From Skermanella stibiiresistens SB22 (GTDB lineage: Bacteria > Pseudomonadota > Alphaproteobacteria > Azospirillales > Azospirillaceae), in the NCBI RefSeq assembly GCF_000576635.1, contig NZ_AVFL01000021.1, forward strand, positions 62,001 through 126,000: DNA of 64,000 bases. Reading direction: 5' to 3'. The notes under the pieces are model-generated. The model made no database searches. It was not told the origin of the DNA and was given only the letters and a program-made list of their open reading frames with translations. Below, in pieces: positions 47,007 through 55,392 of this stretch; the first letter of the stretch is position 1, and each line of letters starts with the position of its first letter. A program made the translations under genes and the position numbers.

Positions 47007-47646
47007 TTCCCTCCATCACGCGCGATGCCAGGAGCATGTCCTTGACTTGGACAGGAAGCTCCAGCCGTTCCATGAGCCGCTGGGGAGCAAGCTCGAAGTA
47101 TTCTTCCATCACATCCACGAACCGGTCCATGAAGCCCATCGCGGCATTCTTGTCAGCCATCCAATCGATCAACTGATTGAAGCGGGCTGTCAGAGCATCC
47201 GAGGTTGTCCGATCAACGAGACCAGGAAGGTCTCTTCGATCTTTCTCACGATCCGCTCCAAGCTTCAGGAAGAACAAGTCCTCCACCGTCAGCATTTTGA
47301 CTTCGACATCCTGTTGTCCGACGCTCATGGTCGTAAACTTGGGCGATTGCTCCAGATCTTTCAGAATGACACGTCCCCAGATGGCCTCCGATGACGTCAC
47401 GTCGATCTTGAACAACCGTCCATGAATCTGTCGAAATTCTTTCTCCACTTCATAGATGATCGTCTCGTCGATGTTCTTCGAGTAGAAATCGACGTCCTTG
47501 CTCAAGTCCCGGACGCCATGAGCCGCCAGAGCGGTGCCGCCCACCATCACAACCGACTTCGGCAACTCCCCGCCCCGTGCGGAAATCCGTTCCAGGACGC
47601 TCTTCAAGACCATAAGGGCGTCGTTCAGATCCAGAAGTTGCTTCAT
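46984..47646 (-). CDS. Nucleotidyltransferase-fold protein (DUF6036/AbiEii-like)
   Basis: A 220-residue protein with the nucleotidyltransferase active-site pattern: VVMVGGTALAAHGVRDLSKDVDFYS near residues 30-55, giving the G-G-T and D-x-D residues of that fold, then an MLTVEDLFFLKLGADREKDRRDLPGL segment typical of AbiEii-type proteins. In toxin-antitoxin systems such enzymes transfer nucleotides to tRNA or proteins. Here it lies between gltD and gltB with a small overlapping partner downstream. Base composition is visibly lower in GC than gltB and gltD. A toxin role is inference. Confidence 0.7.
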   Translation of the reverse strand: MKQLLDLNDALMVLKSVLERISARGGELPKSVVMVGGTALAAHGVRDLSKDVDFYSKNIDETIIYEVEKEFRQIHGRLFKIDVTSSEAIWGRVILKDLEQSPKFTTMSVGQQDVEVKMLTVEDLFFLKLGADREKDRRDLPGLVDRTTSDALTARFNQLIDWMADKNAAMGFMDRFVDVMEEYFELAPQRLMERLELPVQVKDMLLASRVMEGNDGSQEL

Positions 47647-47677
47647 CGCCCAGCCTTTCCGGAGGAAGCGGCTGGTT

Positions 47678-49132
47678 CTATTCCGCCGCGACCGCCGCCG
47701 AGGCGTTCGCTTCGGCCTTCTGGAGCAGGTAGGTGTGCATGTGCTCGGCGACGTCGCGGCCATCGCGGATCGCCCACACCACCAGACTGGCGCCGCGCAC
47801 GATGTCGCCGGCGGCGAAGACACCGTCCAGGCTGGTCATCATGGTGCGGAAGTTGACCGTCACGGTGCCCCAGCGGCTGACCTTCAGGTCGGTCGCGCCG
47901 AACAGGGTCGGCAGGTCCTCGGGGTCGAAGCCCAGCGCCTTGATCGCGAGATCGGCCGGCAGGACATAGGACGAGCCCTCGATCACCTGCGGCGTCTGCC
48001 GGCCGCTGGCGTCGGCGACGCCCAGGTGGATGCGGTGGGCGCGCACGCCGGTGACGACGCCGTCCTGGCCCTCGAAGCCCTCGGGCGCCGATTGCCAGAC
48101 GAACTCGACGCCCTCCTCCTCGGCGTTGTGGACCTCGCGCTGCGAGCCCGGCATGTTGGCTCGGTTGCGGCGGTACAGGCACTTGACCGACTTGGCGCCC
48201 TGGCGGATCGCGGTGCGGACGCAGTCCATCGCGGTGTCGCCGCCGCCGATCACGACCACATCCTTGCCGGCCGCGTTCAGCGCGCCGCTGTCGTAATCGG
48301 GGACCGCGTCGCCCATGCCCTGGCGGTTGCTGGTCGTCAGATAGGTCAGCGCCGGGACGATGTTGCCCAGGTCGGAGCCGGGGCCGGACAGGTCGCGCGC
48401 CTTGTAGACGCCGGTGGCGATCAGCACGGCGTCGTGCCGGGCCCGCAATTCCGCCAGCGAGGCGTCGCGGCCGACCTCGAATTCGGTGTGGAATACGACA
48501 CCCTGGTCCACCAGAAGCTGTACCCGGCGCTCCACCACGTACTTCTCCAGCTTGAAGCCGGGGATGCCGTACATCATCAGGCCGCCGATCCGGTCGTGGC
48601 GGTCGTAGACATGGACCTCGTAGCCCTTGGCGCGCAGCTGTTCCGCCGCGGCCATGCCGCCGGGGCCGCCGCCGATGATGCCGACGGACTGGCCGCGCTC
48701 GCGGGTCGGCAGGCGAGGCTTGACCCAGCCCCGCTCCCAGGCGGTGTCGTTGATGTACTTCTCGATCGAGCCGATGGTGACGGTGCCGTGGGTCGATTGC
48801 TCGATCGTGCAGTTGCCCTCGCACAGGCGGTCCTGCGGGCAGATGCGGCCGCAGATCTCCGGCAGGTTGCTGGTCGCCGAGGACAGCTCGTAAGCCTCCT
48901 CCAGGCGGCCTTCGGCCGTCAGCTTCAGCCAATCCGGGATGTTGTTGTGGAGCGGGCAGTGAACCTGGCAGAACGGCACGCCGCATTGGGAGCAGCGGCT
49001 GGATTGCTCGACGGCGCCCGGCTGGTCGAACTCGCCATAGATCTCGTCGAAGTCGTGCCGGCGCGCCGACGCGTCCCGTTTGTCGGGCATGCGCTTTTCG
49101 GTGTGGACGAACTGCAACATTTTCTGCGCCAT
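47678..49132 (-). CDS. gltD: Glutamate synthase (NADPH) small subunit
   Basis: A 484-residue flavoprotein that passes electrons from NADPH to GltB. The N-terminal 4Fe-4S motifs are CSQCGVPFCQVHCPL and CGRICPQDRLCEGNC. An FAD-binding GGGPGGMAAAEQL and an NADPH-binding VVIGGGDTAMDCVRTA follow, and the closing FAD loop is GVFAAGDIVRGASLVVWAI. AAGGATC precedes the ATG at 49132. It is the first gene of the glt cluster; the next gene downstream is a nucleotidyltransferase-like insert and then gltB. Confidence 0.96.
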   Translation of the reverse strand: MAQKMLQFVHTEKRMPDKRDASARRHDFDEIYGEFDQPGAVEQSSRCSQCGVPFCQVHCPLHNNIPDWLKLTAEGRLEEAYELSSATSNLPEICGRICPQDRLCEGNCTIEQSTHGTVTIGSIEKYINDTAWERGWVKPRLPTRERGQSVGIIGGGPGGMAAAEQLRAKGYEVHVYDRHDRIGGLMMYGIPGFKLEKYVVERRVQLLVDQGVVFHTEFEVGRDASLAELRARHDAVLIATGVYKARDLSGPGSDLGNIVPALTYLTTSNRQGMGDAVPDYDSGALNAAGKDVVVIGGGDTAMDCVRTAIRQGAKSVKCLYRRNRANMPGSQREVHNAEEEGVEFVWQSAPEGFEGQDGVVTGVRAHRIHLGVADASGRQTPQVIEGSSYVLPADLAIKALGFDPEDLPTLFGATDLKVSRWGTVTVNFRTMMTSLDGVFAAGDIVRGASLVVWAIRDGRDVAEHMHTYLLQKAEANASAAVAAE

Positions 49133-49316
49133 GGCGAACGATCCTTCAGCTCAGTCCCCTGCGGGCGCCCAGGCTCGATCAAGCCCCATCGGCACCAGAG
49201 GGTCACGGCCACACCGGCGTAACCGCGTGGAGGTGGAAACAAACTTATCCAGACTAGGTCGGGTTGGGTGGATATACGTCATATTCCCCAGCCTGACTAG
49301 CGGAAAAAAGCGAATA

Positions 49317-49333
49317 GGTCACGTTTATTGACC
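49317..49333. promoter_or_regulatory. Inverted repeat upstream of gltD, possible operator
   Basis: GGTCACGTTTATTGACC is a perfect five-base inverted repeat with a seven-base spacer in AT-rich DNA about 190 bases before the gltD start. Its shape suits a LysR or GntR-type regulator. The regulator is unknown. Confidence 0.35.
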
Positions 49334-49427
49334 AATTCGTTCTCTTCAACCCGATCTGATTGATTATTGGGCAGGCTGGAGAGCCTGTTTGATAACTAAT
49401 AGGTCCGAAGTGGGACTATCAAGGAGA

Positions 49428-49448
49428 AAGCCCAGTATTTCCGGGCTT
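49428..49448 (-). terminator. Small hairpin downstream of the strong terminator
   Basis: On the minus strand AAGCCC and GGGCTT pair around a nine-base loop, followed by TTCTCCTT. It could be a second, weaker terminator for the NDUFA9-like gene, or part of the glt control region. Confidence 0.35.
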
Positions 49449-49506
49449 CGGCGGCCAGTCCCTAGTCTCAACCGATGATGCGGTGCGGCAACACGCGAGG
49501 ATAGTC

Positions 49507-49537
49507 AAAAAAAATGCGGGCTGAGAAGCCCGCATTT
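49507..49537 (-). terminator. Rho-independent terminator of the NDUFA9-like gene
   Basis: On the minus strand AAATGCGGGCT and AGCCCGCATTT pair perfectly over 11 bases around a four-base loop, followed by a run of eight T. It lies 46 bases past the stop of the gene. This is a textbook intrinsic terminator. Confidence 0.92.
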
Positions 49538-49582
49538 GCGAAGAACGGCGCCGTTGGATCAAATAGGCCCGGAAAACCCCAA

Positions 49583-50545
49583 TCACGTGCCGTACCCGGC
49601 CCGCTGGGAGAAGCGCCCGCCGATCCGGTACCGGTCGAGATAGGTCGGGATGATCACCTCGGCGGCGGTCGGGCTGATCCCAAGGTCGGCCAAGGTCGCG
49701 GCGCCCGGCGCCACGACGTTGTCGGACCTCAGCAACTCGACCTGATCCTCCGTCAGCATCGGCTTGGGCAGCTTGCCCAGAACCTTGCCCTGGAACTCGG
49801 CGACCGACCACGGCACGGACACCAGGAAGCGCTTGCGCTTGGTCTCCGCCAGGACCAGTTCCATCAACTCCTTGAAGGTGTAGACCCGGGGACCTCCCAG
49901 CTCATAGGTCTTGCCCGGAGCCTCCGCGGAGGCCAGCGCCTTCATGATGGCGTCGGCGACGTCGCCGACATAGACCGGCTGGAACTTGGTGTGGCCCCCG
50001 CCGATCAGCGGCAGGGCCGGCAGGACGCGGGCCATGGCGGCGAAGCGGTTGAAGAAGCCGTCCTCGGGACCGAACACGACGCTGGGGCGGAGGATCGTCG
50101 CCTCCGGGAAGGCCTCGCGCACCGCCTGCTCGCCGGCGGCCTTGGTCCGCGCGTAGGCCGACTTCGACTTGGCGTCGGCCCCGATCGCCGAGATCTGGAT
50201 GAAGCGCTGGGCGCCCGCCGCCTTGGCGGCGCGCGCGATCCGGGCCGGCGCCTCGGCCTGGGTTCCCTTGAAGCTGTTGACGCCCGACTCGTACAGGATG
50301 CCGATCAGGTTGATCACGATGTCGGACCCGCGCACCGCCGCCGCGACCGACGCGTCGTCGCGGATGTCGACCGCGATCGGCACGATCTGGCCGACGGCGC
50401 CGTTGGTCCGCAGGAAGTTCGCGGAGCTGGGATGGCGCGTCGCGATGCGGATGACGGTCCCGGTCTTGGCCAGACGCTTGATCAAGTGACGGCCGATGAA
50501 CCCGGACCCGCCGAAAACAGTGGCCACCCGATACCGAAAGGACAT
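49583..50545 (-). CDS. NAD(P)-binding protein of the complex I NDUFA9 subunit family
   Basis: A 320-residue atypical short-chain dehydrogenase. The nucleotide-binding motif VFGGSGFIGRHLIKRL opens it. NLIGILYESGVNSFKGTQAEAPARIARAAK and RPSVVFGPEDGFFNRFAAMAR are typical of the NDUFA9 branch, which lacks the usual catalytic Tyr-x3-Lys arrangement. In alphaproteobacteria such proteins are accessory to NADH dehydrogenase assembly or quinone synthesis. GGAG precedes ATG 50545 by six bases. It is a single-gene unit with its own terminator. Confidence 0.87.
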   Translation of the reverse strand: MSFRYRVATVFGGSGFIGRHLIKRLAKTGTVIRIATRHPSSANFLRTNGAVGQIVPIAVDIRDDASVAAAVRGSDIVINLIGILYESGVNSFKGTQAEAPARIARAAKAAGAQRFIQISAIGADAKSKSAYARTKAAGEQAVREAFPEATILRPSVVFGPEDGFFNRFAAMARVLPALPLIGGGHTKFQPVYVGDVADAIMKALASAEAPGKTYELGGPRVYTFKELMELVLAETKRKRFLVSVPWSVAEFQGKVLGKLPKPMLTEDQVELLRSDNVVAPGAATLADLGISPTAAEVIIPTYLDRYRIGGRFSQRAGYGT

Positions 50546-50701
50546 CGCACTCTCCAAGCCTGAAAATTGCCGGCGCCCCCGTTTTCGCGCCGTGACGCGC
50601 GCCGAGGGCTGTTGGGCAGTGCTTATAACCAAATGACGGGCGGGGAGCCAGCGTCGCGGTGGATGCCGGCGCCGGAACGGAATACGGGTTTGAAAAAGCA
50701 T

Positions 50702-50730
50702 TTGACAGCATGCGGCGGGGGCCATATACC
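50702..50730 (+). promoter_or_regulatory. Sigma-70 promoter of tRNA-Leu
   Basis: TTGACA (50702-50707), a 17-base spacer and TATACC (50725-50730) match the housekeeping promoter. The tRNA begins 13 bases after the -10 element, so transcription would start near 50737. Confidence 0.85.
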
Positions 50731-50743
50731 CCGGCTCCACATC

Positions 50744-50830
50744 GCCCAGGTGGCGGAATTGGTAGACGCGCAGGTTTCAGGTACCTGTGGCAGAAATGTC
50801 GTGGAAGTTCGAGTCTTCTCCTGGGCACCA
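50744..50830 (+). tRNA. tRNA-Leu (anticodon CAG)
   Basis: A class II tRNA with the long variable arm of leucine tRNAs. Acceptor GCCCAGG/CCTGGGC, a D loop with GGTAGACGC, anticodon loop TTCAGGT (CAG, reading CTG) and T arm with TTCGAGT are visible, and CCA is encoded at the end. A strong sigma-70 promoter lies just upstream. Confidence 0.97.
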
Positions 50831-50922
50831 ATTCCTCGGTAACGGCCGCTAGATCGCAAGCACCCCAACTCTCCGGTGCGAGTGGATCGAAGCGGCCGTT
50901 CCCGCTTCCGGGACGGACGGCA

Positions 50923-51534
50923 GTGCCCATAGAGCTTTACGACGGCGATCTCCCCGACGATTACGATTTCGGCTCCAGCGTCGCGATCGACACCGAAACC
51001 ATGGGGTTGAACCCCGTGCGCGACCGGCTCTGCCTGGTCCAGCTCTCGGCGGGCGATGGCAACTGCCACTTGGTCCAGCTGCGCCAGGGCCGTTACGAGG
51101 CGCCGAACCTCAAGCGCCTGCTGACCGATCCGTCCGTCACCAAGCTGTTTCACTTCGCCCGGTTTGACATCGCCGCCCTCCAAGCTTACCTGGGGGTGGT
51201 GTGCGAGCCCGTCTATTGTACCAAGATCGCCTCCAGGCTGGTTCGCACCTTCACCGATCGCCACGGGTTGAAGGATCTATGCAAGGATCTGCTGGGTGTG
51301 GAATTGTCGAAGCAGCAGCAATCCTCCGACTGGGGCGCGGTCGAGCTGACGCCGGAACAGCTGAGATACGCGGCGTCGGACGTGCTGCACCTGCACCAAC
51401 TGCGCGAGCGGCTGGACCGGATGCTGGAACGCGAGGGCCGCACGGATCTCGCCGCCGAATGCTTCCGCTTCCTGCCGACCCGCGCCGCCCTGGACCTCGG
51501 CGGCTGGGCCGACCAGGACATCTTCGCGCACTGA
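50923..51534 (+). CDS. RNase D-like 3'-5' exonuclease (DEDDy family)
   Basis: A 203-residue exonuclease domain without HRDC domains. The DEDDy motifs are present: AIDTETMGL (Asp, Glu), FHFARFDIAAL (Asp) and YAASDVLHL (Tyr and Asp). It resembles the short RNase D-like proteins of alphaproteobacteria, which trim tRNA and other RNA 3' ends. I chose the GTG at 50923; upstream frames run through the tRNA and are not credible. It starts 93 bases after tRNA-Leu and may be expressed in part by read-through from that promoter. Confidence 0.9.
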   Translation: MPIELYDGDLPDDYDFGSSVAIDTETMGLNPVRDRLCLVQLSAGDGNCHLVQLRQGRYEAPNLKRLLTDPSVTKLFHFARFDIAALQAYLGVVCEPVYCTKIASRLVRTFTDRHGLKDLCKDLLGVELSKQQQSSDWGAVELTPEQLRYAASDVLHLHQLRERLDRMLEREGRTDLAAECFRFLPTRAALDLGGWADQDIFAH

Positions 51535-51759
51535 CGCTCTGCCCGCCGGCCGCGTCGACGGGTGGGAAGTTCGCCCAGCGGATGGACGTAATGCCGCGTT
51601 CCGCGTCAATTTGACGGCAGCGCGGGTTTGACCGCGTTTCGGCTGGTGGGCATACTGCCGCTCGCCAAGGGCCGGAATCGTCGGGGCGCCACACGCCGCC
51701 CGGACCCCCGCCCGGCCGACGCGCCGGGCAAGTTTCGCAAATTTGGGAGTTATCCGGCC

Positions 51760-52791
51760 TTGGACCATTCGATCGACAGCGACAGGACGCGCGCGGAAAC
51801 GACGCCGGTCGACGTGTCGCTCGACGCGACGGGCCGCGCCGCGGCTGACATCGCCGTGGCCGGACGGGTGCTGCGCATGGAGGCGGAGGCGCTGGTCGAT
51901 CTGGCCGCCAGCCTCGATCGCGGTTTCGGCCGGGCGGTCGATCTGCTCGCCGGCATCACCGGGCGGGTCGTCGTGACCGGCATGGGCAAGAGCGGCCATG
52001 TCGCCCGCAAGATCGCGGCCACGCTCGCCTCCACCGGCACGCCGGCGCTGTGGGTCCACCCCGGCGAGGCCAGCCACGGCGACCTCGGCATGATCGGCAA
52101 GGACGACGCGGTGATCGCGCTGTCCAACTCGGGAGACACGGCGGAACTGGCCGACATCGTCGCCTACGCCAAGCGGTTCCGCATCCCGCTGCTCGGCATC
52201 ACCCGCCGCGTCCATTCGTCGCTGGGCGAGCAGTCCGATGTCGCGTTGATCCTGCCCGCCACCCCCGAGGCCTGCCCGCTGGGTCTGGCGCCCACCACGT
52301 CGACGACCATGATGATGGCGCTGGGCGACGCCCTGGCGGTGGCCCTGCTGGAGCGGCGCGGCTTCTCCGCCGCCGATTTCAAGGTCTTCCATCCCGGCGG
52401 CCAGCTCGGGCGCCAGCTGCTGCGCGTCACCGAGTTGATGCACAAGGGCGTCGAGGTGCCGGTGGCGCCCCTCGACATCAGGGTGTCCGAGGCGATCCTG
52501 GTGATGACGACCAAGAGCTTCGGCTGCGTCGGCCTGATCGGCGCCGATGGTCGGCTGGCCGGCATCATCACCGACGGCGACCTGCGCCGCCACATGAACC
52601 CGGACCTGCTCGCCAAGCCGGCCGCCTCCGTCATGACGGCCGATCCCAAGACGATCCGGACGACGGCGCTGGCCGGCGAGGCGCTGGGCATCATGAACGC
52701 CTTGGCGATCACCAGCCTGTTCGTCACCGATGACGGCCGCCCGGTCGGCATCATCCATATCCACGACTGCCTGCGGGCCGGTGTGGTCTGA
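51760..52791 (+). CDS. kdsD: Arabinose-5-phosphate isomerase (KdsD/KpsF)
   Basis: A 343-residue enzyme that makes D-arabinose 5-phosphate, the first step of Kdo synthesis for LPS. The sugar-isomerase (SIS) domain shows VVTGMGKSGHVARKIAATLASTGTPALWVHPGEA and ALSNSGDTAEL; the C-terminus has two CBS repeats (VTELMHKG... and SVMTADPKTIR...). No ATG fits, so I propose TTG 51760 with GGGAG ten bases before it; upstream alternatives are possible. It opens the LPS-assembly operon and is coupled to lptC. Confidence 0.9.
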   Translation: MDHSIDSDRTRAETTPVDVSLDATGRAAADIAVAGRVLRMEAEALVDLAASLDRGFGRAVDLLAGITGRVVVTGMGKSGHVARKIAATLASTGTPALWVHPGEASHGDLGMIGKDDAVIALSNSGDTAELADIVAYAKRFRIPLLGITRRVHSSLGEQSDVALILPATPEACPLGLAPTTSTTMMMALGDALAVALLERRGFSAADFKVFHPGGQLGRQLLRVTELMHKGVEVPVAPLDIRVSEAILVMTTKSFGCVGLIGADGRLAGIITDGDLRRHMNPDLLAKPAASVMTADPKTIRTTALAGEALGIMNALAITSLFVTDDGRPVGIIHIHDCLRAGVV

Positions 52792-52795
52792 CATC

Positions 52796-53650
52796 ATGGT
52801 CTCCCAACATCCAGGCACATCGGGCGGGATGGGCCGATCGCCCCAGGGCGGTCCCCAGTCCGATCCCCAAGCGGCGGTTTCCCCGGAGGCCGGTGTGATC
52901 TCCGCGCGGGTCGAGCGGATCGTCCGCGCCGGCGGCGGCTATTCGCACTTCGTCCGCCTGATGAAGGTGGTGCTGCCCTTGCTCGCCTTCGGCCTGATCG
53001 CCCTGTTGGCGGCGTGGCCCCGCATCCAGGGCGCCGATCAGGAGACGCCCCGGCGCGACACCGGTGAGTTGGAGATGATGCGGGCGCTTTATGTCGGTAC
53101 CGACAGCCAGAACCGCCCGTTCTCGGTGACGGCCGACCGCGCCGTGCAGTCGTCGAGTGAGCCCGGCGTGCTAGATCTCGTCCGCCCGAGGGCGGAGCTG
53201 ACCCTCCAGGACGGAACCTGGGTGGCGTTGAAGGCGGATCGCGGCCGCTACAACGACAAGACGGGCAAGCTTCTGCTGCTCGGCAACGCCGACCTGTTCC
53301 ACGACAAGGGTTACGAGTTCAAGACCGACGAGGCCCATGTCGACGTCAACGCCAGCAACGCCTGGGGCGACCTGCCGGTGACGGGGCAGGGACCGTTCGG
53401 GGAGCTGAGCGCGCAGGGCTTCCGCCTGTTCAACGGCGGCGAGACCATCGTCTTCACCGGGCGGTCGCATCTCGACCTCGCCCCTGGCGTCTCCGGATCG
53501 GGTGGCCTGCCGGGTGCTGGCGGCTCCGCCGCCACCGTCTCCCCGGTCACGGGAGCCAGTGAGCCGGCGGTGCCGGAAGCACCTCCCCGCGTCGCCGAAC
53601 GCCCCGATCAAGAACAAGAACAGCCCACACCGGAGCAGGTCCAGCGATGA
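52796..53650 (+). CDS. lptC: LPS export protein LptC
   Basis: A 284-residue bitopic inner-membrane protein. A disordered N-terminus (about 45 residues) precedes one transmembrane helix (LMKVVLPLLAFGLIALLAAWP), then a periplasmic beta-jellyroll with GVLDLVRPRAELTLQDGTWVALKADRG. In the Lpt bridge it receives LPS from the LptBFG extractor and hands it to LptA. The C-terminal tail is Pro/Glu-rich and longer than in E. coli LptC (191 residues). The ATG is four bases after the kdsD TGA, so the genes are coupled, and it overlaps lptA by four bases. Confidence 0.85.
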   Translation: MVSQHPGTSGGMGRSPQGGPQSDPQAAVSPEAGVISARVERIVRAGGGYSHFVRLMKVVLPLLAFGLIALLAAWPRIQGADQETPRRDTGELEMMRALYVGTDSQNRPFSVTADRAVQSSSEPGVLDLVRPRAELTLQDGTWVALKADRGRYNDKTGKLLLLGNADLFHDKGYEFKTDEAHVDVNASNAWGDLPVTGQGPFGELSAQGFRLFNGGETIVFTGRSHLDLAPGVSGSGGLPGAGGSAATVSPVTGASEPAVPEAPPRVAERPDQEQEQPTPEQVQR

Positions 53651-54540
53651 GCACGTGGTTTCGCCAAGCGGCCCTCGCCTCGGGGGTTTGTCTGGGTCTG
53701 GCGTTCGGCGCGGTCCCCGCCCACGCCCAAGGCATCGGCGCCCCGGAACAGGGGGGTCTTCCCATCGCGATCGACGCCGATCAGGCGATCGAGTGGCACC
53801 AGGAACAGAAGGCCTATGTCGCCCGCGGCAACGCGGTCGCCAAGCGGGGCGACGTGACAATCACCGGCGACACCCTGGTGGCCTATTACCGCGACAGTCC
53901 CGCCGGCGGGACCGAGATCTTCCGTTTGGCGGCGGATGGCAAGGTGGTCCATATCTTCACGCCGGCGCAGAACGTCTATGGCGAACGCGCGGTCTACGAT
54001 GTGGACAAGCAGGTCGCCGTCGTCACCGGCTCCAATCTCAGGCTGGTGACGCCGACCGACGTGGTCACGGCGCGGGACAGCCTGGAATACTGGCAGGCCC
54101 AGAAGCTCGCCGTCGCCCGCGGCGACGCCGTCGCGGTGCGCGAGGCCAGCAAGGTCAACGCCGACGTCCTGGTCGGGCTGTTCGAGGAAGGCGCCGGTGG
54201 GTCGCTGGAAATGACCCGCATCGACGCGCAGGGGAACGTCGTGATCACCACGCCCACCGATGTGGCGCGCGGCCGGGATGGTGTCTATAACCTCAAGACC
54301 AACATCGCGACCCTGACCGGTGACGTGCGCCTGACCCGCGGCGACAATCATCTGAACGGCCAGACCGCCGAGGTCAACATGAACACGGGAGTGAGCCGCT
54401 TGCTCAACACGGGAAACCGCACCGGCGAACGCGTCCGCGGCCTGTTCGTGCCCGGTCAACAACCAGGTGGCGCCGGGGCTCCCCCCGCGGTCGGGCGGCC
54501 CACTCCGGTCCAGCCGGCTCCCGGAGGCGGCGGCAATTGA
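53647..54540 (+). CDS. lptA: LPS transport periplasmic protein LptA (OstA-like)
   Basis: A 297-residue periplasmic bridge component with a signal peptide ending AHA|QG (about 28). The OstA-like repeats begin PIAIDADQAIEWHQEQKAYVARGNAVAKRGD and continue with RLVTPTDVVTARDSLEYWQAQKLAVARGDAV and further pairs, which stack into the beta-jellyroll that carries LPS. It is much longer than E. coli LptA (185), with more repeats and a Gly/Pro-rich tail. Its start overlaps the lptC stop (ATGA) and its stop overlaps the TTG of lptB. Confidence 0.88.
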   Translation: MSTWFRQAALASGVCLGLAFGAVPAHAQGIGAPEQGGLPIAIDADQAIEWHQEQKAYVARGNAVAKRGDVTITGDTLVAYYRDSPAGGTEIFRLAADGKVVHIFTPAQNVYGERAVYDVDKQVAVVTGSNLRLVTPTDVVTARDSLEYWQAQKLAVARGDAVAVREASKVNADVLVGLFEEGAGGSLEMTRIDAQGNVVITTPTDVARGRDGVYNLKTNIATLTGDVRLTRGDNHLNGQTAEVNMNTGVSRLLNTGNRTGERVRGLFVPGQQPGGAGAPPAVGRPTPVQPAPGGGGN

Positions 54541-55376
54541 CCATTCGGGAGTTCAGAAAGCCGGATCGCCCCGACAAGGCCCCGTCTGCGGCCCGCCCGT
54601 CCGGTGCCACCGCGCCGCGCCTCGTCGCCGACAACCCGAAGGCCATTGGCGATCAGCCGGGGCTCATCGCCAGCAACCTGGGCAAGCACTACAAGAAGCG
54701 CCCGGTCCTGCGCGACGTCAGCATCACCGTGCGGCGGGGCGAGGCGGTCGGGCTGCTGGGGCCGAACGGCGCCGGCAAGACAACCTGCTTCTACATCATC
54801 ACCGGGCTGATTTCGCCCGACTACGGCACGATCAGCCTGGATGGCCAGGACATCACCGGCTTGCCCATGTACCGGCGCGCGCGGCTCGGCATCGGCTACC
54901 TGCCGCAGGAGGCATCGATCTTCCGTGGCATGTCGGTGGAGAACAACATCCGCGCCGTGCTGGAGGTGGTCGAGCCGGACCGGGAGACGCGCGAGTCGAT
55001 GCTGGACGAGTTGCTGGCCGAGTTCTCGATCTCCCACCTGCGCCGGACGCCGTCGCTGGCCCTGTCCGGCGGCGAGCGGCGGCGTGTCGAGATCGCCCGC
55101 GCCCTCGCGTCGCAGCCCCATTTCATCCTGCTGGATGAACCCTTGGCCGGCATCGACCCTATCGCGGTCAACGACATCCGCGAACTGGTCACCCACTTGC
55201 GGGACCGGGGTATCGGGGTGCTCATAACCGACCACAATGTGCGGGAAACGCTGGAGATCGTCGATCGGGCATACATTTTGCACGATGGTATGGTACTGAT
55301 GGAGGGAGAGCCTTCGGAGATCGTGGCGCACAAGGATGTGCGCCGGGTCTACCTGGGCGAACGATTCAGCCTCTAA
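54537..55376 (+). CDS. lptB: LPS export ABC transporter ATP-binding protein LptB
   Basis: A 279-residue ATPase that drives LPS extraction. It has Walker A GPNGAGKTT, the Q-loop YLPQEASIF, signature LSGGERRRVEIARAL, Walker B FILLDEPLAGIDP and the switch His in ITDHNVRE. About 45 residues before the ABC domain are an extension (KPDRPDKAPSAARPSG). The TTG at 54537 overlaps the lptA stop and has GGAGG nine bases before it. It sits directly before rpoN, an arrangement conserved in proteobacteria. Confidence 0.95.
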   Translation: MTIREFRKPDRPDKAPSAARPSGATAPRLVADNPKAIGDQPGLIASNLGKHYKKRPVLRDVSITVRRGEAVGLLGPNGAGKTTCFYIITGLISPDYGTISLDGQDITGLPMYRRARLGIGYLPQEASIFRGMSVENNIRAVLEVVEPDRETRESMLDELLAEFSISHLRRTPSLALSGGERRRVEIARALASQPHFILLDEPLAGIDPIAVNDIRELVTHLRDRGIGVLITDHNVRETLEIVDRAYILHDGMVLMEGEPSEIVAHKDVRRVYLGERFSL

Positions 55377-55392
55377 CTACCCTCCTGGCATC

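Larger units (their letters stand above)
49133..49582. other. Intergenic region before gltD, 450 bases
   Basis: This gap, on the minus-strand side, holds the gltD promoter and the ends of the NDUFA9-like transcription unit. I see a GGTCA-N7-TGACC inverted repeat (49317-49333), a small hairpin (49428-49448) and a strong terminator (49507-49537). It is AT-rich compared with the genes. No gene is supported in it. Confidence 0.6.

Noticed and set aside
50659-50922. An extended frame running through tRNA-Leu into the RNase D-like gene.
   Set aside because: It overlaps the tRNA and its promoter; the conserved exonuclease domain begins just after the GTG at 50923.
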